DNA of 64,000 bases, taken from the NCBI RefSeq assembly GCF_900187365.1, contig NZ_FYDG01000015.1, forward strand, positions 1 through 64,000, read 5' to 3'. Shown one piece after another: positions 1-8,393 of the stretch. The position numbers and the translations under genes are program-made. The notes beneath the pieces are model-generated. The model saw only the letters and a list, made by a program, of their open reading frames with translations. It was not told the origin of the DNA and made no database searches. How positions within the stretch are numbered: position 1 is the stretch's first letter; each line of letters starts with the position of its first letter. This stretch comes from Rhodoblastus acidophilus (GTDB lineage: Bacteria; Pseudomonadota; Alphaproteobacteria; Rhizobiales; Beijerinckiaceae).

Positions 1-67
1 CTATTCCATCAAGAGCGTCGAGCCGGACGGGCTTGGCCGCATTGTTTGTTCGATCCTCAAGGCCTGA
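1..67 (+). CDS. C-terminal end of an upstream phage gene (partial)
   Basis: A reading frame entering from the left edge (codons from position 2) ends at a TGA at 65-67, two bases before the ATG of the next gene. The visible peptide is about 21 residues, ending in SILKA. The tight spacing matches the rest of this operon. In P2 the position upstream of V holds tail-completion genes, but nothing in this short piece identifies a family. Confidence 0.45.
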   Translation, partial: YSIKSVEPDGLGRIVCSILKA

Positions 68-69
68 AA

Positions 70-837
70 ATGGGTCTCCCCGGCCTCGCTCTCCTTATCA
101 TCGCGACCCAGGCGCTTCGCGCCCGCTTCGGCGCCGATGTCGTCGTCAAGATGCAACCGGACGCACCCGTCGAGATCGCGGCGAAGACGGTCTGCCTGTT
201 CCTGGAGCGAGCCTCCGGTAAGCCGATCGGTGGGTTTGGCGAGGGCGGCTCGACTGTGGTTTTGCGGGTCGAGTTGTTCTCGCCCGTGGACGCCGAAGTT
301 TCCGGCGCCTCGGCGGCTCAAATGCTGCAAGGATCCGCCGCGCTGTGGTTCATGTGGCGCGATATCGAAGCGGCTCTGGCGCCGAGTTCCGGCCCTTGGG
401 GCGAGTTATGGGAGCAGTTTCGGACCAGTCTGACCGGCGACATGTATTCGATGCCCCTTTTCGAAACCGAAAAGGGCGTCAAGGTCGCGTCCCACCTGGT
501 CGCGCTGACGATCTCGGCTTTATCGTCGCCGCCGTTCGGGGAGCCGACGCAAGCCTGGTCCGCTCTGCTTGCGCAAATGCGCGCGGGCAGCGGGGAGTTG
601 CCGTTGATCGCCGATTTGCTCGAAGCCGCGATCCGGAGCGGCATGACGGGATTCTCCGCCTTGGCGGCGACGCTCGGCGTCTCCAATGCAACCTTGGCGG
701 CCCTTGGCCTCGGATCGATCAATGCGGATGGCGCGCCGCCGCCTTTGATCAATGCGGTGACGGTTGAAAACGAGGACGGCTTAGAGCCGCCGGTGACCGT
801 GGCGACCGGGGAGACCTTGCCCATGGAGCCGTTTTAA
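70..837 (+). CDS. phage protein of unknown function upstream of the baseplate genes
   Basis: This encodes about 255 residues, reading from the ATG at 70. A TTG at 46 in the same frame would overlap the upstream gene and is less likely. The stop overlaps the ATG of the V gene by one base, so the two are translationally coupled. The protein is mixed alpha/beta with an Ala/Leu-rich middle and a Pro-rich, acidic C-terminus. I recognise no domain. In P2 this slot is occupied by tail-completion proteins R and S, so a head-tail joining or tail-completion role is possible but is inferred only from position. Confidence 0.75.
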   Translation: MGLPGLALLIIATQALRARFGADVVVKMQPDAPVEIAAKTVCLFLERASGKPIGGFGEGGSTVVLRVELFSPVDAEVSGASAAQMLQGSAALWFMWRDIEAALAPSSGPWGELWEQFRTSLTGDMYSMPLFETEKGVKVASHLVALTISALSSPPFGEPTQAWSALLAQMRAGSGELPLIADLLEAAIRSGMTGFSALAATLGVSNATLAALGLGSINADGAPPPLINAVTVENEDGLEPPVTVATGETLPMEPF

Positions 838-1361
838 TGCGCGAGGTTCATGAGGCGCTGTCCGCCGCCCTTGATCGGATCGCCGAGCTGGAAAAGCGTG
901 TCGAGCGCATGTTCCGCGTCGGCAAGGTCACCGATGTCGATCCGGCCAAGCAGCTTTACCGGCAAGAGATCGGGCTGGACCCGGATGGGCAACCGGTCAA
1001 GTCGCCCTGGATTCGCTACAGCCAGATCGCGGGCGCCCGCAAATCGCATTCCCCGCCATCCAAGGGGCAGCAGATGCTGATGATTTCGCCTGATGGGGAG
1101 TTCCGGACGGCGCTCGGCGTCCCGCACGGATGGTCGGATGAAAATCCGGCGCCATCGGACAAGGATGAAGACGTCGAAGTCCGAGGCGACGTGAAGATCA
1201 CAAATGACGGCAAGACCTACACGATCAATGGGGCCGTCCATATCAATGGCGATTTGATTGTCGCCGGCGGGAAGCTGACTCATGAAGGGCATGATGTCGG
1301 CGCTACGCACAAACATTCGGGTGTTGAACCGGGCGGTGGAACGACGGGGACGCCCGAATGA
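837..1361 (+). CDS. V: phage baseplate assembly protein V (central spike)
   Basis: This 174-residue protein matches P2 gpV, the trimeric spike at the tip of a contractile tail that punctures the outer membrane. An N-terminal helix (about 1-25) precedes an OB-fold region, with a beta-helical shaft toward the C-terminus (about 115-150). The C-terminal stretch reads GHDVGATHKHSGV. Its H-K-H fits the HxH motif that binds an iron ion at the spike apex in P2-type V proteins. The tail PGGGTTGTPE is typical. It overlaps the upstream stop by one base and the downstream W gene by four (ATGA). Confidence 0.93.
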   Translation: MREVHEALSAALDRIAELEKRVERMFRVGKVTDVDPAKQLYRQEIGLDPDGQPVKSPWIRYSQIAGARKSHSPPSKGQQMLMISPDGEFRTALGVPHGWSDENPAPSDKDEDVEVRGDVKITNDGKTYTINGAVHINGDLIVAGGKLTHEGHDVGATHKHSGVEPGGGTTGTPE

Positions 1362-1732
1362 GCGCCGGTATCGACAGGCGCACGGGCCGTCCGCTGGAGG
1401 ACTGGAGCCATGTGCTCCAATCCCTCAGTGTCATCTTCACCACCGGTTTTGGCGCCCGGGTCATGCGGCGCGTCTTCGGGTCGGCGGTCGCCGGAATCCT
1501 TGGCCAGAATTTGACGCCGGACACCACCGCCAAATTCTACACGGCGATCATTCTGGCGATTGAGCTTTGGGAACCGCGCTTTCGCGTCCGTCAGGTCGCA
1601 TATCCCGCATCGAGCAACTCCGCCGACCGCCTGCGCCAGGGCAAATTCGGCCTGCGCCTGTTTGGCGATTATCGGCCGAACGCCCTGAGCGGCGATGACA
1701 CGGTCGCCGGGACCAAAGACTTCGTCCTGTAA
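1358..1732 (+). CDS. W: phage baseplate protein W (GPW/gp25 family)
   Basis: This 124-residue protein is of the gp25/gpW family, a baseplate wedge component that nucleates sheath assembly. The N-terminus (GIDRRTGRPLEDWSHVLQSL) and the conserved R-R-V-F-G-S stretch near residues 37-42 are characteristic. The C-terminal beta-strand region (RFRVRQV, then GKFGLRLFGDYRPNA) also fits. The start overlaps the V stop by four bases, and J follows after 8 bases. This is the standard V-W-J-I order of P2-like phages. Confidence 0.92.
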   Translation: MSAGIDRRTGRPLEDWSHVLQSLSVIFTTGFGARVMRRVFGSAVAGILGQNLTPDTTAKFYTAIILAIELWEPRFRVRQVAYPASSNSADRLRQGKFGLRLFGDYRPNALSGDDTVAGTKDFVL

Positions 1733-1740
1733 GGATTTCG

Positions 1741-2664
1741 ATGGCTTCGCAGCTCCTGCCGTTCGACCTGTCCGCGCTTCCGGCGCCGACGGCCATTGAG
1801 GCGCTCAATTTCGAGAGCCTTCTGACGGCGTTCAAGGACCGGTTCCAGGCCTATTGGGACGCGGCGCGCGTCATTGACCCGGCTCTGCCTGCCTATGACG
1901 TGTCGGCGCTGGAGACGGACCCGGCGGTCATTCTGGGGCAAGCCTGGTCATATCTGCGCCTGCTGGACCGCCAGCGCGTCAACGACGCCGTCAAAAGCGT
2001 GCTGGCGCCTTTGGCGTCGGGGGCCGATCTCGACAATATCTGCGCTCGCATTGGTGTTTCACGCCTGCTGATCCAGGCTGCGACCGACACCTCAGACGCG
2101 ATCTATGAGGCGGATGCGCAGCTGCTGCGCCGCTATCTGCTGGCGTTCGACCGGCCGGCGGCGGGGTCGGTCGACAAATACCTCTATTCGGCGTTCACGG
2201 CTTGGCCGACGATGCTGGATGCGGCGGTGCTGGGCTTCGAGACGCACGGACGGCGCGGCGATATCGATCTCGTCTTGATCGGACCCGCCGGCGCGCTTCC
2301 GACCGATACGCAGCTCGCCGCCGTGCGCGCTGCGGTCAACGCCACCGGCGTGCGGGCGGAGGCGACCTCAGTCACCGTGATCGCAGCTAAACGCGCGCTC
2401 TATTCGGTCGCGCTGACGCTCGAGATTCCGCAGGGGCCGGACCCCGCAATGGTGGTTTCGAACGCTTCCGCCGCAGTCACAGCGGCGGCGGCGGCGCGCA
2501 TGATCCTCGGCGGGCAAGTCCCGGCCGACCTGCTGTCGGGCGCGGCTTATGGCCCCGGGGTTCTGCGCGTGGCGCGCACATCGCCGACGGCTGACATTCC
2601 GCCCGATCCGTACACGGTCCCGGTTATGAGCGGGCTCACCATTACGCCGCGTGTCGTAGCATGA
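1741..2664 (+). CDS. J: phage baseplate assembly protein J
   Basis: This 307-residue protein belongs to the baseplate J family, which forms the wedge arms linking the spike hub to the tail fibres. Length, position after W and the internal pattern fit gpJ of P2. That pattern includes the Y-L-R-L-L-D-R-Q-R-V-N-D helix near residue 70, the D-N-I-C-A-R-I-G-V segment near 98 and the alternating beta/alpha C-terminal half. Its stop overlaps the start of I by four bases (ATGA), indicating coupled translation. Confidence 0.92.
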   Translation: MASQLLPFDLSALPAPTAIEALNFESLLTAFKDRFQAYWDAARVIDPALPAYDVSALETDPAVILGQAWSYLRLLDRQRVNDAVKSVLAPLASGADLDNICARIGVSRLLIQAATDTSDAIYEADAQLLRRYLLAFDRPAAGSVDKYLYSAFTAWPTMLDAAVLGFETHGRRGDIDLVLIGPAGALPTDTQLAAVRAAVNATGVRAEATSVTVIAAKRALYSVALTLEIPQGPDPAMVVSNASAAVTAAAAARMILGGQVPADLLSGAAYGPGVLRVARTSPTADIPPDPYTVPVMSGLTITPRVVA

Positions 2665-3293
2665 GCGACGTTTCCGTTGTCCTGCCCAGCAATGCCGGAG
2701 CATGGGAGAAGGCGTGCGCTGGCGCCATGAGCGACGACCTGCCTGTCCCCGTTCGCCAGGTCGTCGATCCCGCGCAAACGCCGGCCGATTTCCTGCCGTG
2801 GCTGGCTGGGCATGAGTCCGTCGATTTGTGGTTTTCGGATTGGTCCGAGGCCCGCAAGCGCACGGTCATCGCCAACGCCTGGCGCGACGCGGCGTGGAAG
2901 GGCACGCGCGCCGGCGCCGTCGCCTTCCTCTCCTATGTCGACGCCGAGCTGCTCGACGTGGTCGCCTATCCGCGCCCGTTCATCGTCGGCCGCGCGGCGA
3001 TGGGCGCGCCGGTCAATCATCCGCCGTTCCTCGCCCGCTATCTCGTCAACGTCGACACGGTCGAGCCGGGCAACGCCTTTGTGATGGGCCGCGCCGCCGC
3101 CGGCCGCGCCGCCGCGCGCGTTCCCGACATGACGCCGATCAATCGCTGCCTGACCGCGCTGCGCGCCGCCCGCGCGCCGGAAACGCAGATCCGCGTGTCT
3201 TTCGCTCACCGCCGCCCGCTTTCGATTGAGGACGCGCCCGCGCTCGACGCCGGCCATTTCCTTGGCGAGTGGGTCGCACAAGCCAATCTGTAA
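2661..3293 (+). CDS. I: phage tail protein I (baseplate-fibre connector)
   Basis: This 210-residue protein is similar to P2 gpI, which helps join the fibre to the baseplate wedge. The signature segment (D-F-L-P-W-L-A-G-H-E-S-V-D-L-W, residues 34-48) is clear, followed by W-S-E-A-R-K-R. The middle is unusually rich in Ala and Arg. It ends just before the large fibre gene, the order seen in P2 (I then H). Confidence 0.92.
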   Translation: MSDVSVVLPSNAGAWEKACAGAMSDDLPVPVRQVVDPAQTPADFLPWLAGHESVDLWFSDWSEARKRTVIANAWRDAAWKGTRAGAVAFLSYVDAELLDVVAYPRPFIVGRAAMGAPVNHPPFLARYLVNVDTVEPGNAFVMGRAAAGRAAARVPDMTPINRCLTALRAARAPETQIRVSFAHRRPLSIEDAPALDAGHFLGEWVAQANL

Positions 3294-3302
3294 GGACCGT
3301 CC

Positions 3303-5636
3303 ATGGCTAAACGGGTTATTTTCACGGACGCCGAAATCGCCACGCCGGACGATTTCACCAATATCGGGGTTTTCGCCCGCGCCGACGCGCAGACGCTCGC
3401 CGGCGGCGCCGTCGGCTATCCGAACGCCTGGGCGCGGTTCACCATCTCGCAGACCAGCGCGATCCAGCTGTCGATCAATCCGGGCGCGCTGTTCCAGGAC
3501 GATGTGTTCTACACGTCCACGAGCGCGATGCCCGTCAATTTGCAGGCCTATCTGCCGCTCGTCTCCAACGACCAGAAATGGGTGGCGCTGTTGGTGCGCG
3601 GCGCCCACCAAACCGATCTCGACAATCGCATGTTCGAGACGGACGTCGCCTCCGGCGCGACCGTGCAGCAGCAGACGCCGGTCGCCGATGAGCTGTTCGT
3701 GCAGATCGTCGTCCAGGACGGCCTGCCGTCGCCGACCCCGTTGAAGCCGTCGATCGCCGCGTCCGATTGCTGCCTCGCCTTCGTGCTGCTGACCGCCACC
3801 GGCATTGCGCAGATCGTCTCCGGCGAGGGGTGGCGGCTCAAGACGCTGTTCGAGGTCGAAGGCCGCGTGACGGTTCTTGAGGCTGAATTTTCCGACATCG
3901 AGCAGCGCACGTCGACGCTTGAAACCGACATCGCCAATATCGCGGGCCAGCTCAAGAGCATTCCGCGCATTGAGTTGATGCGGCAAATCCAGACAAACCT
4001 GTGCAATCTCAACGTCGCGGTGAAATTGCCCGCCGTCGCCCGCGCCTATTGGGAAGACCTGGGCCTTTTTGACGCCGATTGGGATACGACCAACGCGTCT
4101 TGGCTCGCGCGCATTTGGACCGGCGTACGCTTCCCGTGGGCGTCCATCACCAATAACCAGCTGTCGCTGCTCACCGCAGGCGACCCGCTGTTGACGATCA
4201 CAAACAAGCTCGCCTTGCCGGCCTGGACGGAAAAGACGCGCATCAGCGTCGAGGGCGCGGACGGCTACAAGGACATTTCGCAGCAGGTCCACTCGATCGT
4301 GACGGCGGTCGAGAACACCGTCGCGCGCACGTCGGTTTCATATGGCCCGACCATAAATGTTTGCACCAACGCCGCCGGCTTCGCGGCGGTGGCGGGGACC
4401 GAGGTTGGGCAGACTTTCACAGCGAACGGCCAGACATACGTCAACGACGGGTTGTCGTCCGGCACAGGGAGTTCGCTCGGCGCTGGGAACATTATCCATC
4501 CGGACATTAACTTCTCGGCGTGGAATTCCGACCCTACGACGGCGAACCATCGGATTTACGCCGTTCAAGAGTTGCAGATCGATAGCTGGACGGAAACCTA
4601 TTGGTCGTATGTGACCAACACATACGGGGTCAATGGCAGCATCTACGGGCAGACGTTCCTGAATTCGCAGGCGACGATCGCCACCTCGGTCGACCTCTAT
4701 TTCACGCGCGTCGACGCCACGGGCGGCGATGTCCACCTGTTCCTCTGCGAGACGACAGCGACGGGCGAGCCGAACTGGAGCGCGGCGCTTGCGAATGTCA
4801 CCGTCCCTTGTGGAACGCTGCACACCGGCTGGAATAAGTTCCCGTTCACGCCCACGCTGCTCGATCCGGGCAAGCTCTACGCCTGGTTTACGGTGACCGT
4901 GGGCAACCATGCGCTCGCCACGGTCAATGACAACAAATACGCCCAGGGCAGCTTGTTCTGGAGCACCGATGGCAAGTGGGCGCAGGGCGATCCGACCAAC
5001 GATTTCGCTTTCCGTCTCAACGCCGCGTCATTCGCCACGACGCGAACCGTCGTGAATTTCCAGCCGCTGGCGCTTGAAAACGGCATGACCGAAATCAAGC
5101 TGCTCTATGGCGGCTGGGCGCCGGGCGGCACGTCGTTGGTTTGGGAAATCCTGCCTGTTGGCTCGTCCACTTGGTCAACGCTTATTCCCAAGGGCGACAC
5201 AAACCCGCTGGTGGGCCTTCCGCCGCTTTGCCAGCTTCGCGCGACGTTCGTCGGCACGACCGACCTTATGCCGGCGATCCTGCTCGACACGAATGCGCGG
5301 GCATGGGCTGGGCGAATGCAGGGCAGCATGACGGCGCCGTCGAAACAGCAGGCGTTCGGTTATTCGTCCTCGTCTGTGACCGTCGTCACGACGGTCGATA
5401 ATTTCGACGGCAATCTCCACACGTTCACCAACAAGCTTTTGCTTGCGAGCGGCGCGATTGTCACGCCGTCCGTAACCTCGACGGCGGTCGATCCGAACAA
5501 ATCGACCCGCGTGACCTTCACCAGCACTTTCGCGCTTGGCGCGCCGCAGACGAGCGCGGCCGTGATGCCGTGCGCGACGACGAGCACAGTCGTCAAAGTG
5601 CCGTTCGTGCAAGACATTCTCATGTTTGCAGCTTGA
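3303..5636 (+). CDS. large phage tail fibre / receptor-binding protein
   Basis: This 777-residue protein lies directly after I, where P2 carries fibre gene H. The N-terminal 180 residues would form the baseplate-attachment part. A heptad-like segment at about 183-218 (rich in Val, Leu, Ile, Glu and Thr) suggests a trimeric coiled coil. Residues 240-777 are beta-rich, with many Thr, Asn, Gly and Trp, and no recognisable enzyme motif. I infer that it carries host recognition. The C-terminal part does not resemble P2 H closely enough to name it. A GAGG sequence at its 3' end serves the next small gene. Confidence 0.8.
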   Translation: MAKRVIFTDAEIATPDDFTNIGVFARADAQTLAGGAVGYPNAWARFTISQTSAIQLSINPGALFQDDVFYTSTSAMPVNLQAYLPLVSNDQKWVALLVRGAHQTDLDNRMFETDVASGATVQQQTPVADELFVQIVVQDGLPSPTPLKPSIAASDCCLAFVLLTATGIAQIVSGEGWRLKTLFEVEGRVTVLEAEFSDIEQRTSTLETDIANIAGQLKSIPRIELMRQIQTNLCNLNVAVKLPAVARAYWEDLGLFDADWDTTNASWLARIWTGVRFPWASITNNQLSLLTAGDPLLTITNKLALPAWTEKTRISVEGADGYKDISQQVHSIVTAVENTVARTSVSYGPTINVCTNAAGFAAVAGTEVGQTFTANGQTYVNDGLSSGTGSSLGAGNIIHPDINFSAWNSDPTTANHRIYAVQELQIDSWTETYWSYVTNTYGVNGSIYGQTFLNSQATIATSVDLYFTRVDATGGDVHLFLCETTATGEPNWSAALANVTVPCGTLHTGWNKFPFTPTLLDPGKLYAWFTVTVGNHALATVNDNKYAQGSLFWSTDGKWAQGDPTNDFAFRLNAASFATTRTVVNFQPLALENGMTEIKLLYGGWAPGGTSLVWEILPVGSSTWSTLIPKGDTNPLVGLPPLCQLRATFVGTTDLMPAILLDTNARAWAGRMQGSMTAPSKQQAFGYSSSSVTVVTTVDNFDGNLHTFTNKLLLASGAIVTPSVTSTAVDPNKSTRVTFTSTFALGAPQTSAAVMPCATTSTVVKVPFVQDILMFAA

Positions 5637-5643
5637 GGCTCCG

Positions 5644-5868
5644 ATGACGAAAACACCAATGACATCGGCGGCTCAAGCCGCTGCGCCCATTGATCCGGCG
5701 ATGATCGACACGGCTGCGGAATACGACGTGCTGTTGACGCGGCCGGTCACCATCGGCGCGGCGTACCTGTTGCCGCTGCATGACCACACAATGACCGGCG
5801 CGTTCCTCGCGCTACTGATCAAGGAGTATGGCGCCGATGCCGTCCACAGCGCTGCCGTCCGCGGCTGA
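5644..5868 (+). CDS. small phage tail-region protein, unknown
   Basis: This 74-residue protein reads from the ATG at 5644, which has GAGG a few bases upstream. An in-frame TTG at 5626 overlaps the fibre gene and lacks such a site. The N-terminus is Ala/Thr-rich and low in complexity. The middle holds a short hydrophobic stretch around PVTIGAAYLLPL followed by LLIKEYGAD. Its 3' end overlaps the next gene. I recognise no family. Its position among fibre genes suggests a structural or chaperone role. Confidence 0.6.
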   Translation: MTKTPMTSAAQAAAPIDPAMIDTAAEYDVLLTRPVTIGAAYLLPLHDHTMTGAFLALLIKEYGADAVHSAAVRG

Positions 5869-6595
5869 CGACTACGCCGCGCCGCCCGGCATGAACATTG
5901 GCAAGGCGGCGTGGGATGCGGCCTTGACCTCCATCGGCGCACGGTTGCGCGCGGCCGAGGCGATCCGCGCCGACTTCCAGGCGCTGATCGACGCCGGCGC
6001 GGGGCAGGCCCTGCAAGTCATCCAGGCCAATGTCGGCCCCCAGCTCGCGGCGCTGCAACAGGAGATCGCGGCGGCCCAGGCCGCGCTCATCACCGCGCAG
6101 GGCAAGATCGACGCCCTCATCAACTCGACGACGATCGAAGCGTCGGCGGTCATTTTCGCGCCGGCGGGCACGGTTTCATCCACGACGGTGCAGGCGGCGA
6201 TCGCCGAGGTTGCGAGCGACGCGGCGGCGACGACGACGGCGATCGCGGCCAAGGCGGACGCCTCGGCGTTGGCGTCCGCTGTCTCCGATTTCCATACGGC
6301 CCTTGCGGCTGTGAAGACTGCGGCCGTGGTGTCTGTTTCGGCGCCCACCATGCTCGTGGCGGGCCGCGCCTACCGCATCGCCGGGGGCGTTTCGATCATG
6401 CTGACGCTGCCGGACGCGCCTGCGGCAGGCGACACGATCCGCATCGTGGACGGCGAGGTCATTTCCTCCAGCAATCAGCCCGTTCTGGCGCGCAATGGGC
6501 GCACGATCATGGGTCAGGCGTCGGACATGACGCTCGATGCGCCCGGCGTCGACTTCTCGATCTGGTGGAACGGTGCGGATTGGAGGCTTTCCTAA
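5837..6595 (+). CDS. phage tail fibre-like protein with coiled-coil N-terminus
   Basis: This encodes about 252 residues. Two ATGs compete: 5828 is one base from AAGGAG (5821-5826), while 5837 has a normal 10-base spacing and is preferred. Residues 20-95 form long Ala/Gln/Leu-rich helices typical of fibre shafts. An Ala-Val-Thr-rich middle follows, then a beta-rich C-terminal domain (about 165-252) with G-D-T-I-R-I-V-D-G and a final W-W-N-G-A-D-W-R-L. Such C-termini occur in trimeric phage fibre tips. The stop (TAA) is followed at once by the next ATG, so this is part of the receptor-binding cluster. Confidence 0.72.
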   Translation: MPSTALPSAADDYAAPPGMNIGKAAWDAALTSIGARLRAAEAIRADFQALIDAGAGQALQVIQANVGPQLAALQQEIAAAQAALITAQGKIDALINSTTIEASAVIFAPAGTVSSTTVQAAIAEVASDAAATTTAIAAKADASALASAVSDFHTALAAVKTAAVVSVSAPTMLVAGRAYRIAGGVSIMLTLPDAPAAGDTIRIVDGEVISSSNQPVLARNGRTIMGQASDMTLDAPGVDFSIWWNGADWRLS

Positions 6596-7528
6596 ATGTC
6601 GTCTCTTACCCAATTCCTCAATTCAACGGGCGGCGCGCGCGCCGTTCAAGCGGGACAGCCGGGCTCTAACGGATTCTGGCGGCGAGATGTTTTTCGCGGC
6701 GCCGGGACGTACGTCTGGACCGCTTCAAAGGCCGGCAAGATCAAAATCCAGGGCATTGGCGCGGCGGCGGGCGGCGCCGGCACTTATCCCGGCGCCAGCG
6801 GAGCGTTCGGTGAAAAGACGCTGACGGTCGCGGCGGGCGACCAACTCACGATTGTCATCGGGCAAGGCGGCGCCGGGGCTTCGTCCGGCGCGCCGGGCAA
6901 CGGCGGATCATCCTCGATCAGCGGAACCCCGATCGGGGGCACGCCTTTGACGCTCGCGGGCGCGCAAGGCGCTGCTGCCGGCGTGGGCGTGGCCGGCGTC
7001 GCATCCGGCCCTTGGGACACTTCCTATCCCGGCGCGATTGCGATCGGCCAGAACACGGGGTCGCCGTCGTCAGGATCGCCTTTCGGGGCAGGCCGCGCGT
7101 CAAGCGGCGGCGGCGGCGCGGGATGGGGCGGCGGCGCCGCCGGCTATGGCGGGGCGTCGTCGCATCGCTCGGCGCCGGGGTCCGTGGGCGCTTATGGCCT
7201 CGTGGCCCCCGGCGGCCGCATAGGTCTTGACGGCGGATCGCAGCCGTTTTGGGACCTCCGAGATATTGACGGCGGCGGCGGCGGCTACGGCAACGCCACC
7301 GCTCAGTTGGATGGCGGAGCTGGCGGCGTCGGGGCGGGCGGAGGCGCCAGCGCCGCCACAGCCACATATTGCGGCGTGTCCGCATTTGGCGGCGGCACGG
7401 GAACGTCCTTTGTGACGGCGCCGAAATCCGGGTTCGGCGGCGGCGGCGGCTGCGGCGTGAACGCCGGAATCACGGGCGGCGCGGGCGGCGACGCTTGGGT
7501 CGCGGTGTTTTGGGATGCTGTGCAATGA
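6596..7528 (+). CDS. glycine-rich phage adhesin-like protein
   Basis: This 310-residue protein is dominated by glycine. From about residue 50 it contains repeated G-rich runs (for example SSGGGGAGWGGGAAGYGG and GGGGGYG), separated by short loops with Ser, Ala and Thr. The pattern recalls the receptor-binding adhesin gp38 of T-even phages of the T2/S16 type, whose tip is a sandwich of polyglycine II helices with variable specificity loops. That comparison is by composition and context, not alignment. It starts on the ATG directly after the previous TAA and overlaps the next gene by four bases. It is a candidate distal host-range determinant. Confidence 0.7.
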   Translation: MSSLTQFLNSTGGARAVQAGQPGSNGFWRRDVFRGAGTYVWTASKAGKIKIQGIGAAAGGAGTYPGASGAFGEKTLTVAAGDQLTIVIGQGGAGASSGAPGNGGSSSISGTPIGGTPLTLAGAQGAAAGVGVAGVASGPWDTSYPGAIAIGQNTGSPSSGSPFGAGRASSGGGGAGWGGGAAGYGGASSHRSAPGSVGAYGLVAPGGRIGLDGGSQPFWDLRDIDGGGGGYGNATAQLDGGAGGVGAGGGASAATATYCGVSAFGGGTGTSFVTAPKSGFGGGGGCGVNAGITGGAGGDAWVAVFWDAVQ

Positions 7529-7959
7529 CCACTTTCGCGCGCATTGAATCGGGCGTCGTCGTCGAGACATTCGAACACGACAGCAATCCATCTCATCTGT
7601 TCGATCCGGCGTGGACATGGGTCGAATGCCCGGCCGGCACGATGTGCCACGCGACCTACGATGGCGCTAAATTCACCAACCCGCCCTCGCCAGCTCCGGC
7701 GGTCGCCCCGGAGCGGCCCTATCTGACGGTTGTCACCCGCGCCCAATTCAAGCTGTTGTTCACGCCGGCGGAATATCTCGCGATCAAGGCCTGCTCCGAT
7801 CCGGCCGCCTCCTATTTCCTCGACATTGTCGAGGATGCGACCGCCACGACGATCGACCTGGCCAACGAACTGGTCCGCGCCGCGATCTCACACCTGGTCG
7901 CGGTCAATCTGCTGACGGCGGAGCGTCTCGCGGAAATCCTGAGGGGCTGGCCGCTGTGA
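7525..7959 (+). CDS. phage tail fibre assembly-like protein
   Basis: This 144-residue protein starts at the ATGA overlap with the glycine-rich adhesin gene. The N-terminal third (F-A-R-I-E-S-G-V-V-V-E-T-F, then a W-T-W-V-E-C pair and Y-D-G-A-K-F-T-N-P) resembles the small beta domain seen in many phage fibre-assembly or tail-accessory proteins. The C-terminal half is helical (residues 70-144). Coupling to the adhesin suggests it is that protein's chaperone or cap. That role is inference; the family assignment is tentative. Confidence 0.6.
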   Translation: MTTFARIESGVVVETFEHDSNPSHLFDPAWTWVECPAGTMCHATYDGAKFTNPPSPAPAVAPERPYLTVVTRAQFKLLFTPAEYLAIKACSDPAASYFLDIVEDATATTIDLANELVRAAISHLVAVNLLTAERLAEILRGWPL

Positions 7960-8315
7960 CCGCCGCCGCCTTTGATTTCACCGTCGCCAACAATGAGACG
8001 TGGGACCTGGGCTTCGTGCTCAAGGACGCCTCGGGCGCGGCGGTCAATCTCACGGGGCGCACGATCAAGATGCAACTTCGCGACCCGGCGGCTCCGGCCA
8101 ATATCGTCGTCGAGCTATCGACGGACAACGAGCGCATCGTCATCGCCGACGCGCCGGCCGGCGCCTGGGCGCTGGCGGTCCCGGTCTCCGTCGCCCAGGG
8201 CGTCCCGGCCGGCGCCTACGTCTACGATGTGATCGACTATCTCGCCAACGATCCCCGCGTCTGGCGCCGGCAAAAGGGCACGGTGACCGTCGAGTGGGGC
8301 GTCACCGTCCGCTAA
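7956..8315 (+). CDS. small beta-rich phage structural protein
   Basis: This 119-residue protein uses a GTG start at 7956 that overlaps the previous stop (GTGA). The sequence is beta-sandwich-like: F-D-F-T-V-A-N-N-E-T-W-D-L-G-F-V near the start, then L-T-G-R-T-I-K-M-Q-L-R, and a final strand G-T-V-T-V-E-W-G-V. This is typical of Ig-like or BppU-N-terminal-like baseplate accessory proteins. It closes the fibre cluster before a 78-base gap and the sheath gene. The fold is my reading and the exact role is unknown. Confidence 0.65.
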   Translation: MTAAAFDFTVANNETWDLGFVLKDASGAAVNLTGRTIKMQLRDPAAPANIVVELSTDNERIVIADAPAGAWALAVPVSVAQGVPAGAYVYDVIDYLANDPRVWRRQKGTVTVEWGVTVR

Positions 8316-8393
8316 CCCAACTCTCAACCCTCTGACCTTTCACCCCTGAAGCCGCCTTTCGGGCGCGCTTCCTTACGCCTGGAGCGCTGCTTC

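Noticed and set aside
7080-7500. GGC-rich low-complexity DNA
   Set aside because: It is explained by the polyglycine coding of the adhesin-like gene.
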